Shown here: piece by piece, positions 42,823 to 51,091 of the stretch | How the letters are laid out: each line of letters begins with the position of its first letter | Position numbering within the stretch: the stretch's first letter is position 1 | Assembly (NCBI GenBank): GCA_020072965.1 | Contig: JAIQFY010000025.1 | Coordinates: forward strand, 51,973 to 115,972 | Direction: 5' to 3' | Source of the DNA: Terriglobia bacterium | GTDB taxonomy: Bacteria > Acidobacteriota > Terriglobia > JAIQFV01 | Length of the DNA: 64,000 bases | The notes under the pieces: generated by a model | Seen by the model: the letters and a program-made list of their open reading frames with translations, nothing else | Told to the model about the DNA's origin: nothing | The model's database searches: none | Made by a program: the position numbers and the translations under genes

Positions 42823-43148
42823 AAGCTCCCCTTTCAGAACATCTTTCGGCATTCATTCGTTGCGTGGGAGGATTCACTGACTCACTCGTTCAAACCTCCA
42901 CCACGCGAGCGGTACACCAAGACCTATCTTAACCTTAAGGATTTACGAGCGGGAGCGAAAAAAGTTCCCTTATTTAGAGGAAATGATTGCCACCCCCATG
43001 GGGGTGGAGTAGGGCGACGAAGCTCGTCGCCCTACAGGACAAATTTCTTAGCCCGCTGGAAGGTTGAAGCGCTATGATAGGGCAGGAGTCGGGCAATGAT
43101 CCGCAATCCTTTTGAAGACACTTGGACATTTCATTCATGGGGTACGCG

Positions 43149-44264
43149 ATGAAGAGCGCCAACATCCAGCTCGGCAGGATTTACGGCATCAAGATCGGGG
43201 TTGACTACTCGTGGTTCGTCGTTTTTGTCCTCATTACGATGTCCCTTTCGACCCAATATGCAACCCTGCATCCGCAGTGGTCCCCGACAACCCATGTCCT
43301 GGTGGGGATTGTCACCAGCCTCCTCTTTTTTGTCACCGTCCTGTTGCATGAGATGGGACACAGCGTGGTGGCGATCCAAAAAGGGATCCCGGTCCGCTCC
43401 ATCACGCTGTTCATCTTCGGCGGCGTCGCACAGATTGCGCGGGAGCCCAAGCGCGCGGTTGACGAGTTCTGGATCGCGGTGGCCGGCCCGGTGGTAAGTT
43501 TCGTCATTGCGATCGCCTGTATGCTGGGCAGCGTCGCCATGAAGCCGATCAGTGGGGTAGCGAACGCCGTACTGACCTGGCTCGGGCAGATCAATCTCGT
43601 CCTGGCTCTTTTCAATCTGATCCCGGGATTCCCTTTGGACGGAGGCCGGATCCTCCGCGCCATCCTGTGGGGATGGAAAGGGGATTTCAAGTCGGCGACG
43701 CGGACGGCATCCGGCGTGGGTCAATTCGTGGCCTATTCCTTTATCTTTGCCGGTGTGATCACCGCATTGCGGGGAAACTTTTTTAATGGCCTTTGGATCG
43801 GTTTCATCGGATGGTTTCTTCTGAACGCGGCTCAGACCAGTTATCGGCACGCGGCGCTCAAGCAATCACTTGCCGGTCTGACGGTCCGCGATGTGATGTC
43901 CACGGATTGCCCCGTTGTTTCCGGGAGCATCCCGCTCAGTGAGTTCGTTCACGATGAGGTCTTGAGAACGGGCCAACGATGTTTTCTGGTGACTCAATTT
44001 GACAAGCTGGTGGGGATTATTACGTTGCACGAGGTGAAGCAGATCCCTCAGGCGGAGTGGAACTCCACCCCGGTGGCCACGGCCATGCAGCCACTCGACC
44101 ACCTTCATATGGTTCATCCTTCGGATCCGTTGGTAGGAATCCTGGAGAAGATGACCACGGAGGGGTTCAATCAATTGCCGGTGGTTGAGGAAGAGAAACT
44201 CGTTGGAATACTCGGTCGTGACAGATTGCTGCAGTTGATTCAGACACGCCTGGAATTAGGATAA
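43149..44264 (+). CDS. site-2 protease family (M50) metalloprotease with CBS pair
   Basis: 371 aa from ATG 43149 (two other in-frame ATGs lie 12 and 27 bases before). Six membrane segments in residues 1-225 carry the zinc-site motif LLHEMGHSVVA (His-Glu-x-x-His) and the third ligand in FNLIPGFPLDGGRILRA (Asn/Pro-x-Asp-Gly). Residues about 235-370 form two CBS domains (VRDVMSTDCPVVSGSIPLSE; VATAMQPLDHLHMVHPSD). This is the SpoIVFB-like group; CBS domains bind adenine nucleotides and may regulate cleavage of a membrane substrate such as an anti-sigma factor. No sigma/anti-sigma gene is nearby. It ends 8 bases from the convergent transaminase gene. Confidence 0.93.
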   Translation: MKSANIQLGRIYGIKIGVDYSWFVVFVLITMSLSTQYATLHPQWSPTTHVLVGIVTSLLFFVTVLLHEMGHSVVAIQKGIPVRSITLFIFGGVAQIAREPKRAVDEFWIAVAGPVVSFVIAIACMLGSVAMKPISGVANAVLTWLGQINLVLALFNLIPGFPLDGGRILRAILWGWKGDFKSATRTASGVGQFVAYSFIFAGVITALRGNFFNGLWIGFIGWFLLNAAQTSYRHAALKQSLAGLTVRDVMSTDCPVVSGSIPLSEFVHDEVLRTGQRCFLVTQFDKLVGIITLHEVKQIPQAEWNSTPVATAMQPLDHLHMVHPSDPLVGILEKMTTEGFNQLPVVEEEKLVGILGRDRLLQLIQTRLELG

Positions 44265-44272
44265 ACCTGGCT

Positions 44273-45145
44273 CTATCTCGCATTGGATTCTCCTGCTGCT
44301 CTTCCATGGAGCACGTCACGATAACCTCCCAACAACCGCTTTGTCATGGGACCGACCTGGCCTGTCCCCACCGGAAGATGATCGATTTCGACGACCGGCA
44401 ATACTTCCATGGTGGTGCTGGTCAGGAAGACTTCGGGTGCGGCCTTTAGATCGCTGATAGAGAGGTCCCGTTCCGCCGTGTTCACCTTTCTCTCCCGGGC
44501 CAATGTAAGCACAGCGTCCCGCGTGATTCCCCTCAGGATTCTGTGATCCGCCAGGGGTGTCACGAGCACGTCGTTGCAGACCGCAAAAACATTGGTCGAA
44601 GTCCCTTCGGCCACCCATCCCTCGCGCACAAAGATGGCGTCATCCACCCCGGCTCGCCGCGCTTTTTCCCTGGCCAGGATATTGGGCAACAGACCCGTGA
44701 GCTTGATATCGCATCGCGCCCACCGCTCGTCTTTCACGGCGATGACTTTGATGCCGTTCGAATGGACCGATTCATCGACCGGATGGAAGGAGCGCAGGAT
44801 CATGATTATTGTCGGAGTGATTTCTCGGGGGATGACGTGCGAGCGGGGCGCCGCCCCCCGAGTGATTTGAACATAGAGAGTTGCATCCCGCTCATGACTC
44901 TCAGCCAGCATCTGGTCGGCAATTCCCTGGAATTCCGAATCACTCATCAACACCTCGATCTCCACGGAATGCAAACTCCGGCGCATTCGTTCCAAGTGCT
45001 GCTGAAAGCCGTAAAAACGGCCTTCGACCGCTCGGACCACCTCGTAGATCCCGTCGCAAAACTGAAAGCCACGATCCTCGACTGAGACCTTCGCGGAGCC
45101 GTATTCGACAAAATGCCCGTTCATCCAGACAAGTGGTTGGTTCAT
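44273..45145 (-). CDS. dat: D-amino-acid transaminase / class IV aminotransferase
   Basis: 290 aa, a fold-type IV PLP enzyme. VEDRGFQFCDGIYEVVRAVE, FQQHLERMRRSLHSVEIE, YVQITRGAAPRSHVIP and KLTGLLPNILAREKARRAG with the PLP-binding Lys, then EGWVAEGTSTNVFAVCNDVL and RGITRDAVLTLAR. The RGAAPRSH and IKLTGLLPN patterns resemble D-alanine transaminase (about 280 aa), which makes D-Ala and D-Glu for peptidoglycan from alpha-keto acids; branched-chain transaminase is the close alternative. A GAAAGGAG stands 18 bases before the ATG, so the start could be read slightly differently. Confidence 0.88.
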   Translation of the reverse strand: MNQPLVWMNGHFVEYGSAKVSVEDRGFQFCDGIYEVVRAVEGRFYGFQQHLERMRRSLHSVEIEVLMSDSEFQGIADQMLAESHERDATLYVQITRGAAPRSHVIPREITPTIIMILRSFHPVDESVHSNGIKVIAVKDERWARCDIKLTGLLPNILAREKARRAGVDDAIFVREGWVAEGTSTNVFAVCNDVLVTPLADHRILRGITRDAVLTLARERKVNTAERDLSISDLKAAPEVFLTSTTMEVLPVVEIDHLPVGTGQVGPMTKRLLGGYRDVLHGRAAGESNAR

Positions 45146-45428
45146 GAAGTCAGGGTTGATGTCTCCTTTCCGACTCTGATTCGAGCCTGCCGGCGTTCAG
45201 CCAGAGAGAACCACACTTTACCCTTATAAGCGGCCAACGGGTAGCGAGCAGACTAACGCCAGTGGCTCGGTTGTGGCAAGGACTGCTTTTAGGGGGTGTC
45301 GAGATTCCTAGACAGGTTCTCTCATGGTCACCCCGCCCTCGCTCTCCCGCGAAAAGCGCGGGACGGAGCTTCCCGCTGCGGCAGATCTTCGACAGACGGG
45401 GCTACCCGCCCAGGCGTGAGAGCCCTAC

Positions 45429-45511
45429 GGGCCTGGAGCGACAGCCGCCTCGCTCGAAACGCATGGACCGACAGTACAGAGTCGGACGTCTCTCCCTTTT
45501 TCTCCGGTCCC
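45429..45511 (+). repeat. dispersed ~83-bp repeat R2, copy A
   Basis: From GGGCCTGGAGCGACAG to TTTTCTCCGGTCCC. It is about 80% identical to the reverse complement of 50292-50373 with one single-base gap. Shared blocks include GGGCCTGGAGCGACAG, GACAGTACAGAG and GACGTCTCTCCC. Confidence 0.7.
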
Positions 45512-45574
45512 TCCGTGGCGGAAACGAAGGGAAAGGACATTTTCAAAGGGTCTTGACAACTGCTGGGGCATCCC

Positions 45575-45603
45575 TTGACGAAACTAACTACTCGTGGTAG
45601 AGT
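45575..45603 (+). promoter_or_regulatory. promoter-like sequence before the leader ORF and lytic transglycosylase
   Basis: TTGACG (45575-45580), 17-base spacer, TAGAGT (45598-45603). A second TTGACA at 45553 lacks a -10 partner. It lies about 165 bases upstream of the 25-codon leader ORF. Confidence 0.45.
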
Positions 45604-45767
45604 TGAGGCCATAATTCCTATTAACGACTGACTGTCATGATTTGGGTTAGCTTGAAGAACAAGCACCGAGAGATAGAGTGTTTCTGGTGGCTGGATCAGG
45701 ATGCTGGAATTAAGGTAATAGGGATTCATAGTAGATCGAAGGTCACATCAAAACAGGAGGAATACTA

Positions 45768-45845
45768 ATGTTTACAACGACTTACGTCTATATTGCTGGA
45801 TTTGTTAACCCCGCAGTGGAAATGTTCCGACCGAGAAGGACTTAG
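45768..45845 (+). CDS. 25-codon leader ORF upstream of lytic transglycosylase
   Basis: AGGAGG, six bases, then ATG opens a 25-aa reading frame (MFTTTYVYIAGFVNPAVEMF followed by RPRRT) ending TAG at 45843. Its ribosome-binding site is among the best in the window. It ends 28 bases before the lytic transglycosylase start, which has its own GGAGGTG. It could be a leader peptide that controls the next gene, or a small membrane-active peptide; no family was recognised. Confidence 0.5.
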   Translation: MFTTTYVYIAGFVNPAVEMFRPRRT

Positions 45846-45873
45846 CTCAATTTTGCGAGTATGGAGGTGCGCC

Positions 45874-46623
45874 ATGAATATAAAATTCCACACCTCACGG
45901 TTTAAGAGGCGCAAGCCGATGGGAGTCAACCTTCTCTGTCCGGCCTGTGCCGTTCGACCTCGCCCTTTTTGGCCCCCCAAGCTTCCCTCCCTAATTGCCG
46001 TTCTTTCATTTGCGCTCATTGCCACCCTGGCAATTCCCAAGGTCTGTGTTGCCCCTTTGCGCCGGGCCACAGCTCTCGTGGCAGGTTCGCCCCAGGCGGC
46101 TCGGGCGGTTAACCTGGAGGTGGAGATTCATCGCATCTTTGAGCGTTTTCACATGCAGGTCGATGCTGCCTGGATTCATGAGATGGCCGTGGTCGGGACC
46201 GCCGACGGTGTTGATCCACGCTTGATCGCTGCGGTCGTCGTCGCCGAATCAAGTGGAGATCCGCTCGCCATTTCGAATCAGAATTCAATCGGGCTCATGC
46301 AAATAAACGCCAAGGTTTGGGCACGAAAGCTTAATTTTACCCGCAACAATCCTTTTGACCCGGCCACAAACCTCCGCATGGGAGTTACGATCCTTCGGAC
46401 TTGTTTGGATGAAAACCGGGGGTTGGATTCTGCGCTAGCTGCCTATGTGGGAGATCCTGAATACACCAAAGAGGACACGGTGGCTTATGTCGACCGCGTC
46501 ATCAGGATTTTTGAAAAGGCGGCGAATGTCGGGGTTGCGCACAGTCCCGCCACGAGAGTGACAACAAGGAAGGAAGCGCCGCAGACTCTGGTCGGGGCGT
46601 TCTCCCGGCCCGGTGGCTTATAA
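45874..46623 (+). CDS. lytic transglycosylase (SLT domain), secreted
   Basis: 249 aa from ATG 45874 with a perfect GGAGGTG four bases upstream. After a basic N-terminus there is a TM or signal segment (LPSLIAVLSFALIATLAIP, about 40-58). Residues about 110-220 are the transglycosylase SLT fold: VDPRLIAAVVVAESSGDPLA with the catalytic Glu, NSIGLMQINAKVWARKL and ATNLRMGVTILRTCLDENR with ALAAYVGDP near the end (the usual ALAAYNAGP, with Asn-Ala changed). It cleaves the glycan strands of peptidoglycan in the periplasm. A 25-aa ORF precedes it. Confidence 0.92.
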   Translation: MNIKFHTSRFKRRKPMGVNLLCPACAVRPRPFWPPKLPSLIAVLSFALIATLAIPKVCVAPLRRATALVAGSPQAARAVNLEVEIHRIFERFHMQVDAAWIHEMAVVGTADGVDPRLIAAVVVAESSGDPLAISNQNSIGLMQINAKVWARKLNFTRNNPFDPATNLRMGVTILRTCLDENRGLDSALAAYVGDPEYTKEDTVAYVDRVIRIFEKAANVGVAHSPATRVTTRKEAPQTLVGAFSRPGGL

Positions 46624-46784
46624 CTGCTCCAAAATGGAGCGGAGGCGGTGGACGGGAGTACTTCCCGTCCACTTATTTCATCAGTAGTCAAGGGAGAAGC
46701 CGTAGTGTGAGGGGCGAAGTTTGAACCGGTAAGACCCCGATTGTGATCCGAACCGGGTTGGGTCGCGCGGGGCCAGGATGACCC

Positions 46785-47657
46785 TCAATCTCGCCACAAT
46801 GCTATCCCGCCCCAAAGACCTGCCTCATTACTTATTTTTCTTGCGTTAGGGGGGAGCTTGAACAAAACGTGTTTTGAATTCCCGCCGCCAAGGTAGAGTC
46901 TATCGTAGTTGAAGATGAGTTGAAGTTGCTGGACGGCTTTCATGAGCCGTTTATTCCATTTCTTTTTTCCCGCCTTTTCGAGCGCCGCGTTGCTGAGCTT
47001 CTCCTCATAGGTCTTGCCTTTGAGAAAGGGATGGTGCCCGAGTTCGAGATTGGGGACGAGGACCCCGTTCACAAAGAGGGCCGAACCGACTCCGGTCCCC
47101 AGGGTAATGACCATCTCCACTCCTCGGCCCGTGATCACGCCGAAGCCCTGGACGTCGGCATCATTTGAGATTCGAACCGGCTGGCGCAGCTTTTGCCGGA
47201 GAATTTTTCCCAGATTAAAATTCTTCCATCGCTCCCCAAGATTAGGGGCGGTTAACACCAGCCCGTTCTTCACCACACCCGGAAAGCCGACCGACACGCG
47301 GTCAAATTTCCCCTGCTTCTTTGCAAGCGTCTGGATTTCAGCCACCACAGCGGCCGGTGTGGCGGGCTGAGGAGTTGATACCCGGGCACGTGGAGTCAGG
47401 CTCTTCCCTTTTTCATTAAGAACCTCTGCCTTAATACCGGCCCCGCCCACGTCGATCACCAGGGTCCGCAGCGACTTCTTAGCCGTTTTAGCCTGATTGT
47501 CATGGATTGGAATGGTGGTTCCTTCATCAGAAGTTGAAGGCGTCTGTGAACCCTGGGGTTGTTGTTCAACGGGGTCACCTTGCTCGGAACTGAAGTCTCC
47601 AGGGGATGTCATCCCCCCGGCAGCAGGCTCTGAGGCTGGATCATTTTTCATCGGCAT
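46785..47657 (-). CDS. ppgK: polyphosphate glucokinase-like ROK family kinase
   Basis: 290 aa; ATG at 47657 or, with better spacing to GAAGGAG, 47651. The first 65 residues are an acidic, Pro/Ser/Gln-rich extension. Then LRTLVIDVGGAGIKAEVLNE (phosphate-1 loop, DxGGTxIK type), VSVGFPGVVKNGLVLTAPNL, ISNDADVQGFGVITGRGVEM and ITLGTGVGSALFVNGVLVPN, and NLELGHHPFLKGKTYEE as in PpgK. The family uses polyphosphate (and often ATP) to phosphorylate glucose in the cytoplasm. The N-terminal extension is unusual; family members are about 250-270 aa. Confidence 0.9.
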   Translation of the reverse strand: MPMKNDPASEPAAGGMTSPGDFSSEQGDPVEQQPQGSQTPSTSDEGTTIPIHDNQAKTAKKSLRTLVIDVGGAGIKAEVLNEKGKSLTPRARVSTPQPATPAAVVAEIQTLAKKQGKFDRVSVGFPGVVKNGLVLTAPNLGERWKNFNLGKILRQKLRQPVRISNDADVQGFGVITGRGVEMVITLGTGVGSALFVNGVLVPNLELGHHPFLKGKTYEEKLSNAALEKAGKKKWNKRLMKAVQQLQLIFNYDRLYLGGGNSKHVLFKLPPNARKISNEAGLWGGIALWRD

Positions 47658-47946
47658 TTACTCCTTCTGGAATGCGTAAGTGATTAAGCAATCATGGGAG
47701 CCAGGATATTCGTCTTTGGCAGGGAGGCGCCAGAATTGAAACGTTACTCGAAGTCATACGAAATGGCAAGTGGCCTACGTTGGGTCCAAGTCTATACTTG
47801 ATCGTGGTCTTCGATGCTGCTGGAAATGACTAACGAGGAGATGGGAATGTCTGGAGGAACAGGAAGTGACCCCATCCTCCAAACTCCAAATGATCGACGA
47901 CCTGCGCCGGACCCTTCGATTGAACGAGCGGGCGCTCACACCCCTA
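47658..47946. other. intergenic region without recognised feature
   Basis: 289 bases between ppgK and the E1 dehydrogenase gene, both on the minus strand. I see no repeat, RNA or clear promoter in it. Confidence 0.45.
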
Positions 47947-49962
47947 TCAGTAAGAGAGAAGTTTCTTAATCCCGGCTCGCATGTCATCGAGGGAGGGGAG
48001 GACCGCCGCCTCGAGATTTGGGGCGGCCGGAGCAAAACAGTCTTTTGCACCCATTCGGATCACCGGGGCATCCAGATGCTCGAAGCAGTTCTCGGCGATG
48101 CGGGCGGCCACCTCGGCCCCAAATCCCATCGTGAGCGTGTCCTCGTGTCCCACAAGAACCCGGTTAGTCTTACGGACACTGGAAAAGACAAGATCATCGT
48201 CCATTGGAACGATGGAGCGAAGATCGATCACTTCAACTGAAATGTTCTGTTCTTCGAGTTCCCGGGCTGCCTCGAGGGCCAGGTACACGGTCGATCCCCA
48301 AGTGACGATTGTCAGATCCGTCCCCTCGCGGCGAACCCGGCCTTTGCCAAAAGGGATCAGGTAGTCGGCGTTAGGTTCAAGGCTCTTCGCTTGAACGCGG
48401 CGGTAGAGGCCCTTGTGCTCGAGGAAGATCACGGGATCCTCAGACCTGGCCGCTGTCTTGATGAGCCCTTTGGCGTCCTCGGCGCAACTCGGATAGACCA
48501 CATACCAACCCGGAGTGTGGGAATACAGGGTTTCGACGCAAGTCGAATGCCAGGGTCCGCCCTTGATATACCCGCCACAGGCGATGCGAATGACCACAGG
48601 ACATTGCCACTCGTTATTGCTGCGCCATCGAACGGTTGAAATCTCATTTCGGATCTGCATGAATGCCGGCCAGGAATAGTCGGCGAATTGAATTTCCACG
48701 ATGGGTTTGTAGCCATTCAACGCCATCCCGCCCGCCACACCCACGATGGAAGCTTCTGCCAGGGGGGCGTTTTCCACCCTTCCGGGAAAGGCGGTGGTCA
48801 GGCCTCGCGTGACTCCAAACACGCCACCCTTGGGATCGGCGATGTCTTCTCCCCACATGACGATCTTGGGGTTACGGGCCAACTCCTCATGCAGCCCCGT
48901 GTTGATCGCCGTGACCATGTTGACGGGCTCGTCACCGACATACGTGGGAATGGTCTCTTCGGTCACCACCGGCGTGTCGCTGAAAATGTGCGCCAGCGCC
49001 CGGGACGGATCCGGCAGGGGAGCCTGGTCGGCGGCTTCGGCCTCCGCGTTCACCTGCTGTTCGATTTCGGTCCGAATCGCGGTGAGTTCGTCCTCCGTCA
49101 TAATCTTGTTCTTGAGGAGGTACTTTTCAGTTTGCAGAATCGGATCACGTTCGACGAGTTGAGCCAGTTCCTCGGCGCTGCGGTACTTCTTTTGATCGTC
49201 CGAGGAAGAGTGGGGATCCATGCGGATGACCTGGGCCTCAATCAGGGCAGGTCCCCGGCCTGCCCTGATACGCTCAATAACCGGGGGGATGGTCTGGTAC
49301 ATCGGCTCAAACCAGGTGCCATCCAGATCAAACGTGGGCATCCCAAAGCCCCGGGCAATGCGGTGAATTTCGGAAATGGTTTGAGTATCCTGTGGAACAC
49401 TGATGGCGTACCCGTTGTTCTGGATCACAAAGAGGACCGGGAGGCGCTCTCTCGCAGCCCAGTTCAGTGCTTCGAAGAATTCACCTTCGCTGGTGGCCCC
49501 TTCTCCCGAGGAGACGTAGACGATGGCGTCGGAACCATCCATATGGAGCGACTTCGCCAGCCCGACGGCAGGCAAATATTGCGTTCCGGTACATGCGGTC
49601 TGGGAAACGAGGTGGAGTTCACGGGAGGAAAAATGCTCCGGCATATTTCTTCCCTCACCGCTGGGGTCTCCGGCGCGTCCAAGCATCCCTAAGAAGATGT
49701 CCTTGATGGGCATCCCCAGGCCGACTGCAACTGCCTTCTCCCGGTAATAAGTGAAGAACCAGTCATGCCGGGGCTTGAGCAGCATCGTCATCCCAATCTG
49801 AACCTTTTCATGTCCCCGCGTGGATGCATGAAATGAGACCTTGCCCTGCCGCACAAAGATCTTCACGCGCTCTTCAATATACTTGACTGTGATCATCTTG
49901 CGATACAGCTCGAGGACCAGGGGACGGGGGACGATTTCAGTGCTTTTTTCGATGACTTCCAT
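47947..49962 (-). CDS. fused alpha-beta E1 subunit of a 2-oxoacid (branched-chain type) dehydrogenase
   Basis: 671 aa from ATG 49962 with GGAGG nine bases upstream. The first half is the E1-alpha domain with thiamine diphosphate-binding YVSSGEGATSEGEFFEALNW and FVIQNNGYAISVP. The second half (about 350-671) is E1-beta: NMVTAINTGLHEELARNPKI, MWGEDIADPKGGVFGVTRGL, APLAEASIVGVAGGMALNG, VVIRIACGGYIKGGPWHSTC and the C-terminal transketolase domain (LTIVTWGSTVYLALEAAREL). It decarboxylates a 2-oxoacid and passes the acyl group to an E2 lipoyl protein; E2 and E3 genes are not adjacent. The fusion of two usually separate subunits is a known variant. Substrate (pyruvate or branched-chain oxoacid) not decided, the latter favoured. 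Confidence 0.93.
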   Translation of the reverse strand: MEVIEKSTEIVPRPLVLELYRKMITVKYIEERVKIFVRQGKVSFHASTRGHEKVQIGMTMLLKPRHDWFFTYYREKAVAVGLGMPIKDIFLGMLGRAGDPSGEGRNMPEHFSSRELHLVSQTACTGTQYLPAVGLAKSLHMDGSDAIVYVSSGEGATSEGEFFEALNWAARERLPVLFVIQNNGYAISVPQDTQTISEIHRIARGFGMPTFDLDGTWFEPMYQTIPPVIERIRAGRGPALIEAQVIRMDPHSSSDDQKKYRSAEELAQLVERDPILQTEKYLLKNKIMTEDELTAIRTEIEQQVNAEAEAADQAPLPDPSRALAHIFSDTPVVTEETIPTYVGDEPVNMVTAINTGLHEELARNPKIVMWGEDIADPKGGVFGVTRGLTTAFPGRVENAPLAEASIVGVAGGMALNGYKPIVEIQFADYSWPAFMQIRNEISTVRWRSNNEWQCPVVIRIACGGYIKGGPWHSTCVETLYSHTPGWYVVYPSCAEDAKGLIKTAARSEDPVIFLEHKGLYRRVQAKSLEPNADYLIPFGKGRVRREGTDLTIVTWGSTVYLALEAARELEEQNISVEVIDLRSIVPMDDDLVFSSVRKTNRVLVGHEDTLTMGFGAEVAARIAENCFEHLDAPVIRMGAKDCFAPAAPNLEAAVLPSLDDMRAGIKKLLSY

Positions 49963-50291
49963 TTGACGATTCCTCCCCATCAGGAAGAAAGAGTAGGGAT
50001 GGGGGAAATGCCTTCTCCCCTTGATTCCCTGGGATTACGTTTCAGACAAATCGTCGCGCGAAACTAATCCCTTTGAGTCTTGGCTACATTTTGTAATTTC
50101 GCACAAAAAAACGTTTCTGTCGAGGGGGTGGACCGGGCCACCCGAATTTCCATCTAGGGGAGACTCTTTGAGAAGCAAAGATGAATTGAATCTGAATTCC
50201 GAAGTTAAGGACGTCAACGAAGCGTTAGGCTCTTCGACCGAAATCGATGGGGATGGAATGAAGGAAGAATGGAATTGTTCCACGCTTGATT

Positions 50292-50373
50292 GGGACCTGA
50301 GAAAGAGGGGGAGACGTCTGCTCTGTTCTGTCGGGCCATGCTTTTGGAGCAAGGCGACTGTCGCTCCAGGCCC
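50292..50373 (-). repeat. dispersed ~83-bp repeat R2, copy B
   Basis: Reverse complement of copy A at 45429-45511, about 80% identical: GGGCCTGGAGCGACAG, GACAGAACAGAG and GACGTCTCCCCC blocks are shared. On its GGGCC side it merges with the 46-bp palindrome. Confidence 0.7.
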
Positions 50374-50413
50374 GAAGAGCTGGTGCGCCGCGGCGCACCA
50401 GCTCTTCGGGCCT
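50368..50413. repeat. 46-bp perfect palindrome
   Basis: The 23 bases 50368-50390 (AGGCCCGAAGAGC...) are exactly complementary to 50391-50413, with no loop. The core is GCGCCGCGGCGC. A palindrome this long with no spacer is rare because it tends to be deleted in replication; it directly adjoins repeat R2 copy B. Confidence 0.95.
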
Positions 50414-51091
50414 CAAGAGACGAGAGCCTTCCTCAAAAGCATCTACTAATGGGAACTGAATCTTGCTCCAACATTGATCATGGTCTTCAACTTCGGAATT
50501 CGGGTTGAATCGAGGAATGGAGGGGCTCCAATCGCAATGGACTCCGTGTAGACAAACTGAGAGCGACTGCCTTCAGTCGCTGATGATATTGTTTTACGGA
50601 TGGTATCGGAGAAAAATTTAAAGATGGGCTGCGTTCGAAATGGGAGGAAGAACGAGCCCATCTATTGAATTAAATTCCCCCAAAAGAAAAAGGTGAGAAT
50701 AAGTTTTCAAAGAGGTGTTACCAGTGCCTCTTGTATATCACTATCCGGGGAAGAATGCAAGGGGGTGTTTTGAACTGTTTTTTTTGCCCCCTGGATCGTC
50801 GTTATTTTTGTCTATTTTCGGGAGGGTGTGTTATCTTGAATGGAAGGGATACGGAACGATTGGTTAGAGCGAAAGGGCATTCGGGCCCGCATGTCCGTAG
50901 GCTTTGGGAAGGTCTTTTAAGCCGCAAAACGCGCCATCGAATAACTTGAACGGCAGAGAATCCACCTTTTGCAGGGTACAAAAAGCTCTTCTTACTGCAG
51001 TGATGCGCCCGATTGGGGGACTTTTCAGTCAGATTCTGCATGCGATAAACAGGGGTAAGCAGGACACCTACATCGAAAGGCCCATGTTTTC

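Larger units (their letters stand above)
45146..45767. other. intergenic region with dispersed repeat and promoter
   Basis: About 620 bases. It holds the second dispersed repeat (copy A, 45429-45511) and the promoter-like pair at 45575-45603. The surrounding sequence 45262-45428 has protein-like G/C-rich frames on both strands, none with a start site or family match, so I see no gene there. Confidence 0.6.
49963..51091. other. 1.1-kb intergenic region with repeats and a large palindrome
   Basis: Contains the inverted pair 50194-50212 / 50482-50501 (17 of 20 positions complementary), R2 copy B (50292-50373) and the 46-bp palindrome (50368-50413) between them. Open frames such as 50021-50449 have no family match or ribosome-binding site. 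From 50600 to 51091 there is only a T-rich area (50700-50850) with no clear feature. Confidence 0.7.

Noticed and set aside
45262..45600. 112-aa and overlapping 86-aa open frames
   Set aside because: They run through repeat R2 copy A; basic, Arg/Pro/Ser-rich text as expected from shadow translation of G/C-rich repeats.
50021..50449. 142-aa open frame in the long gene-free region
   Set aside because: It crosses repeat R2 and the 46-bp palindrome, has no ribosome-binding site and no protein-like pattern.
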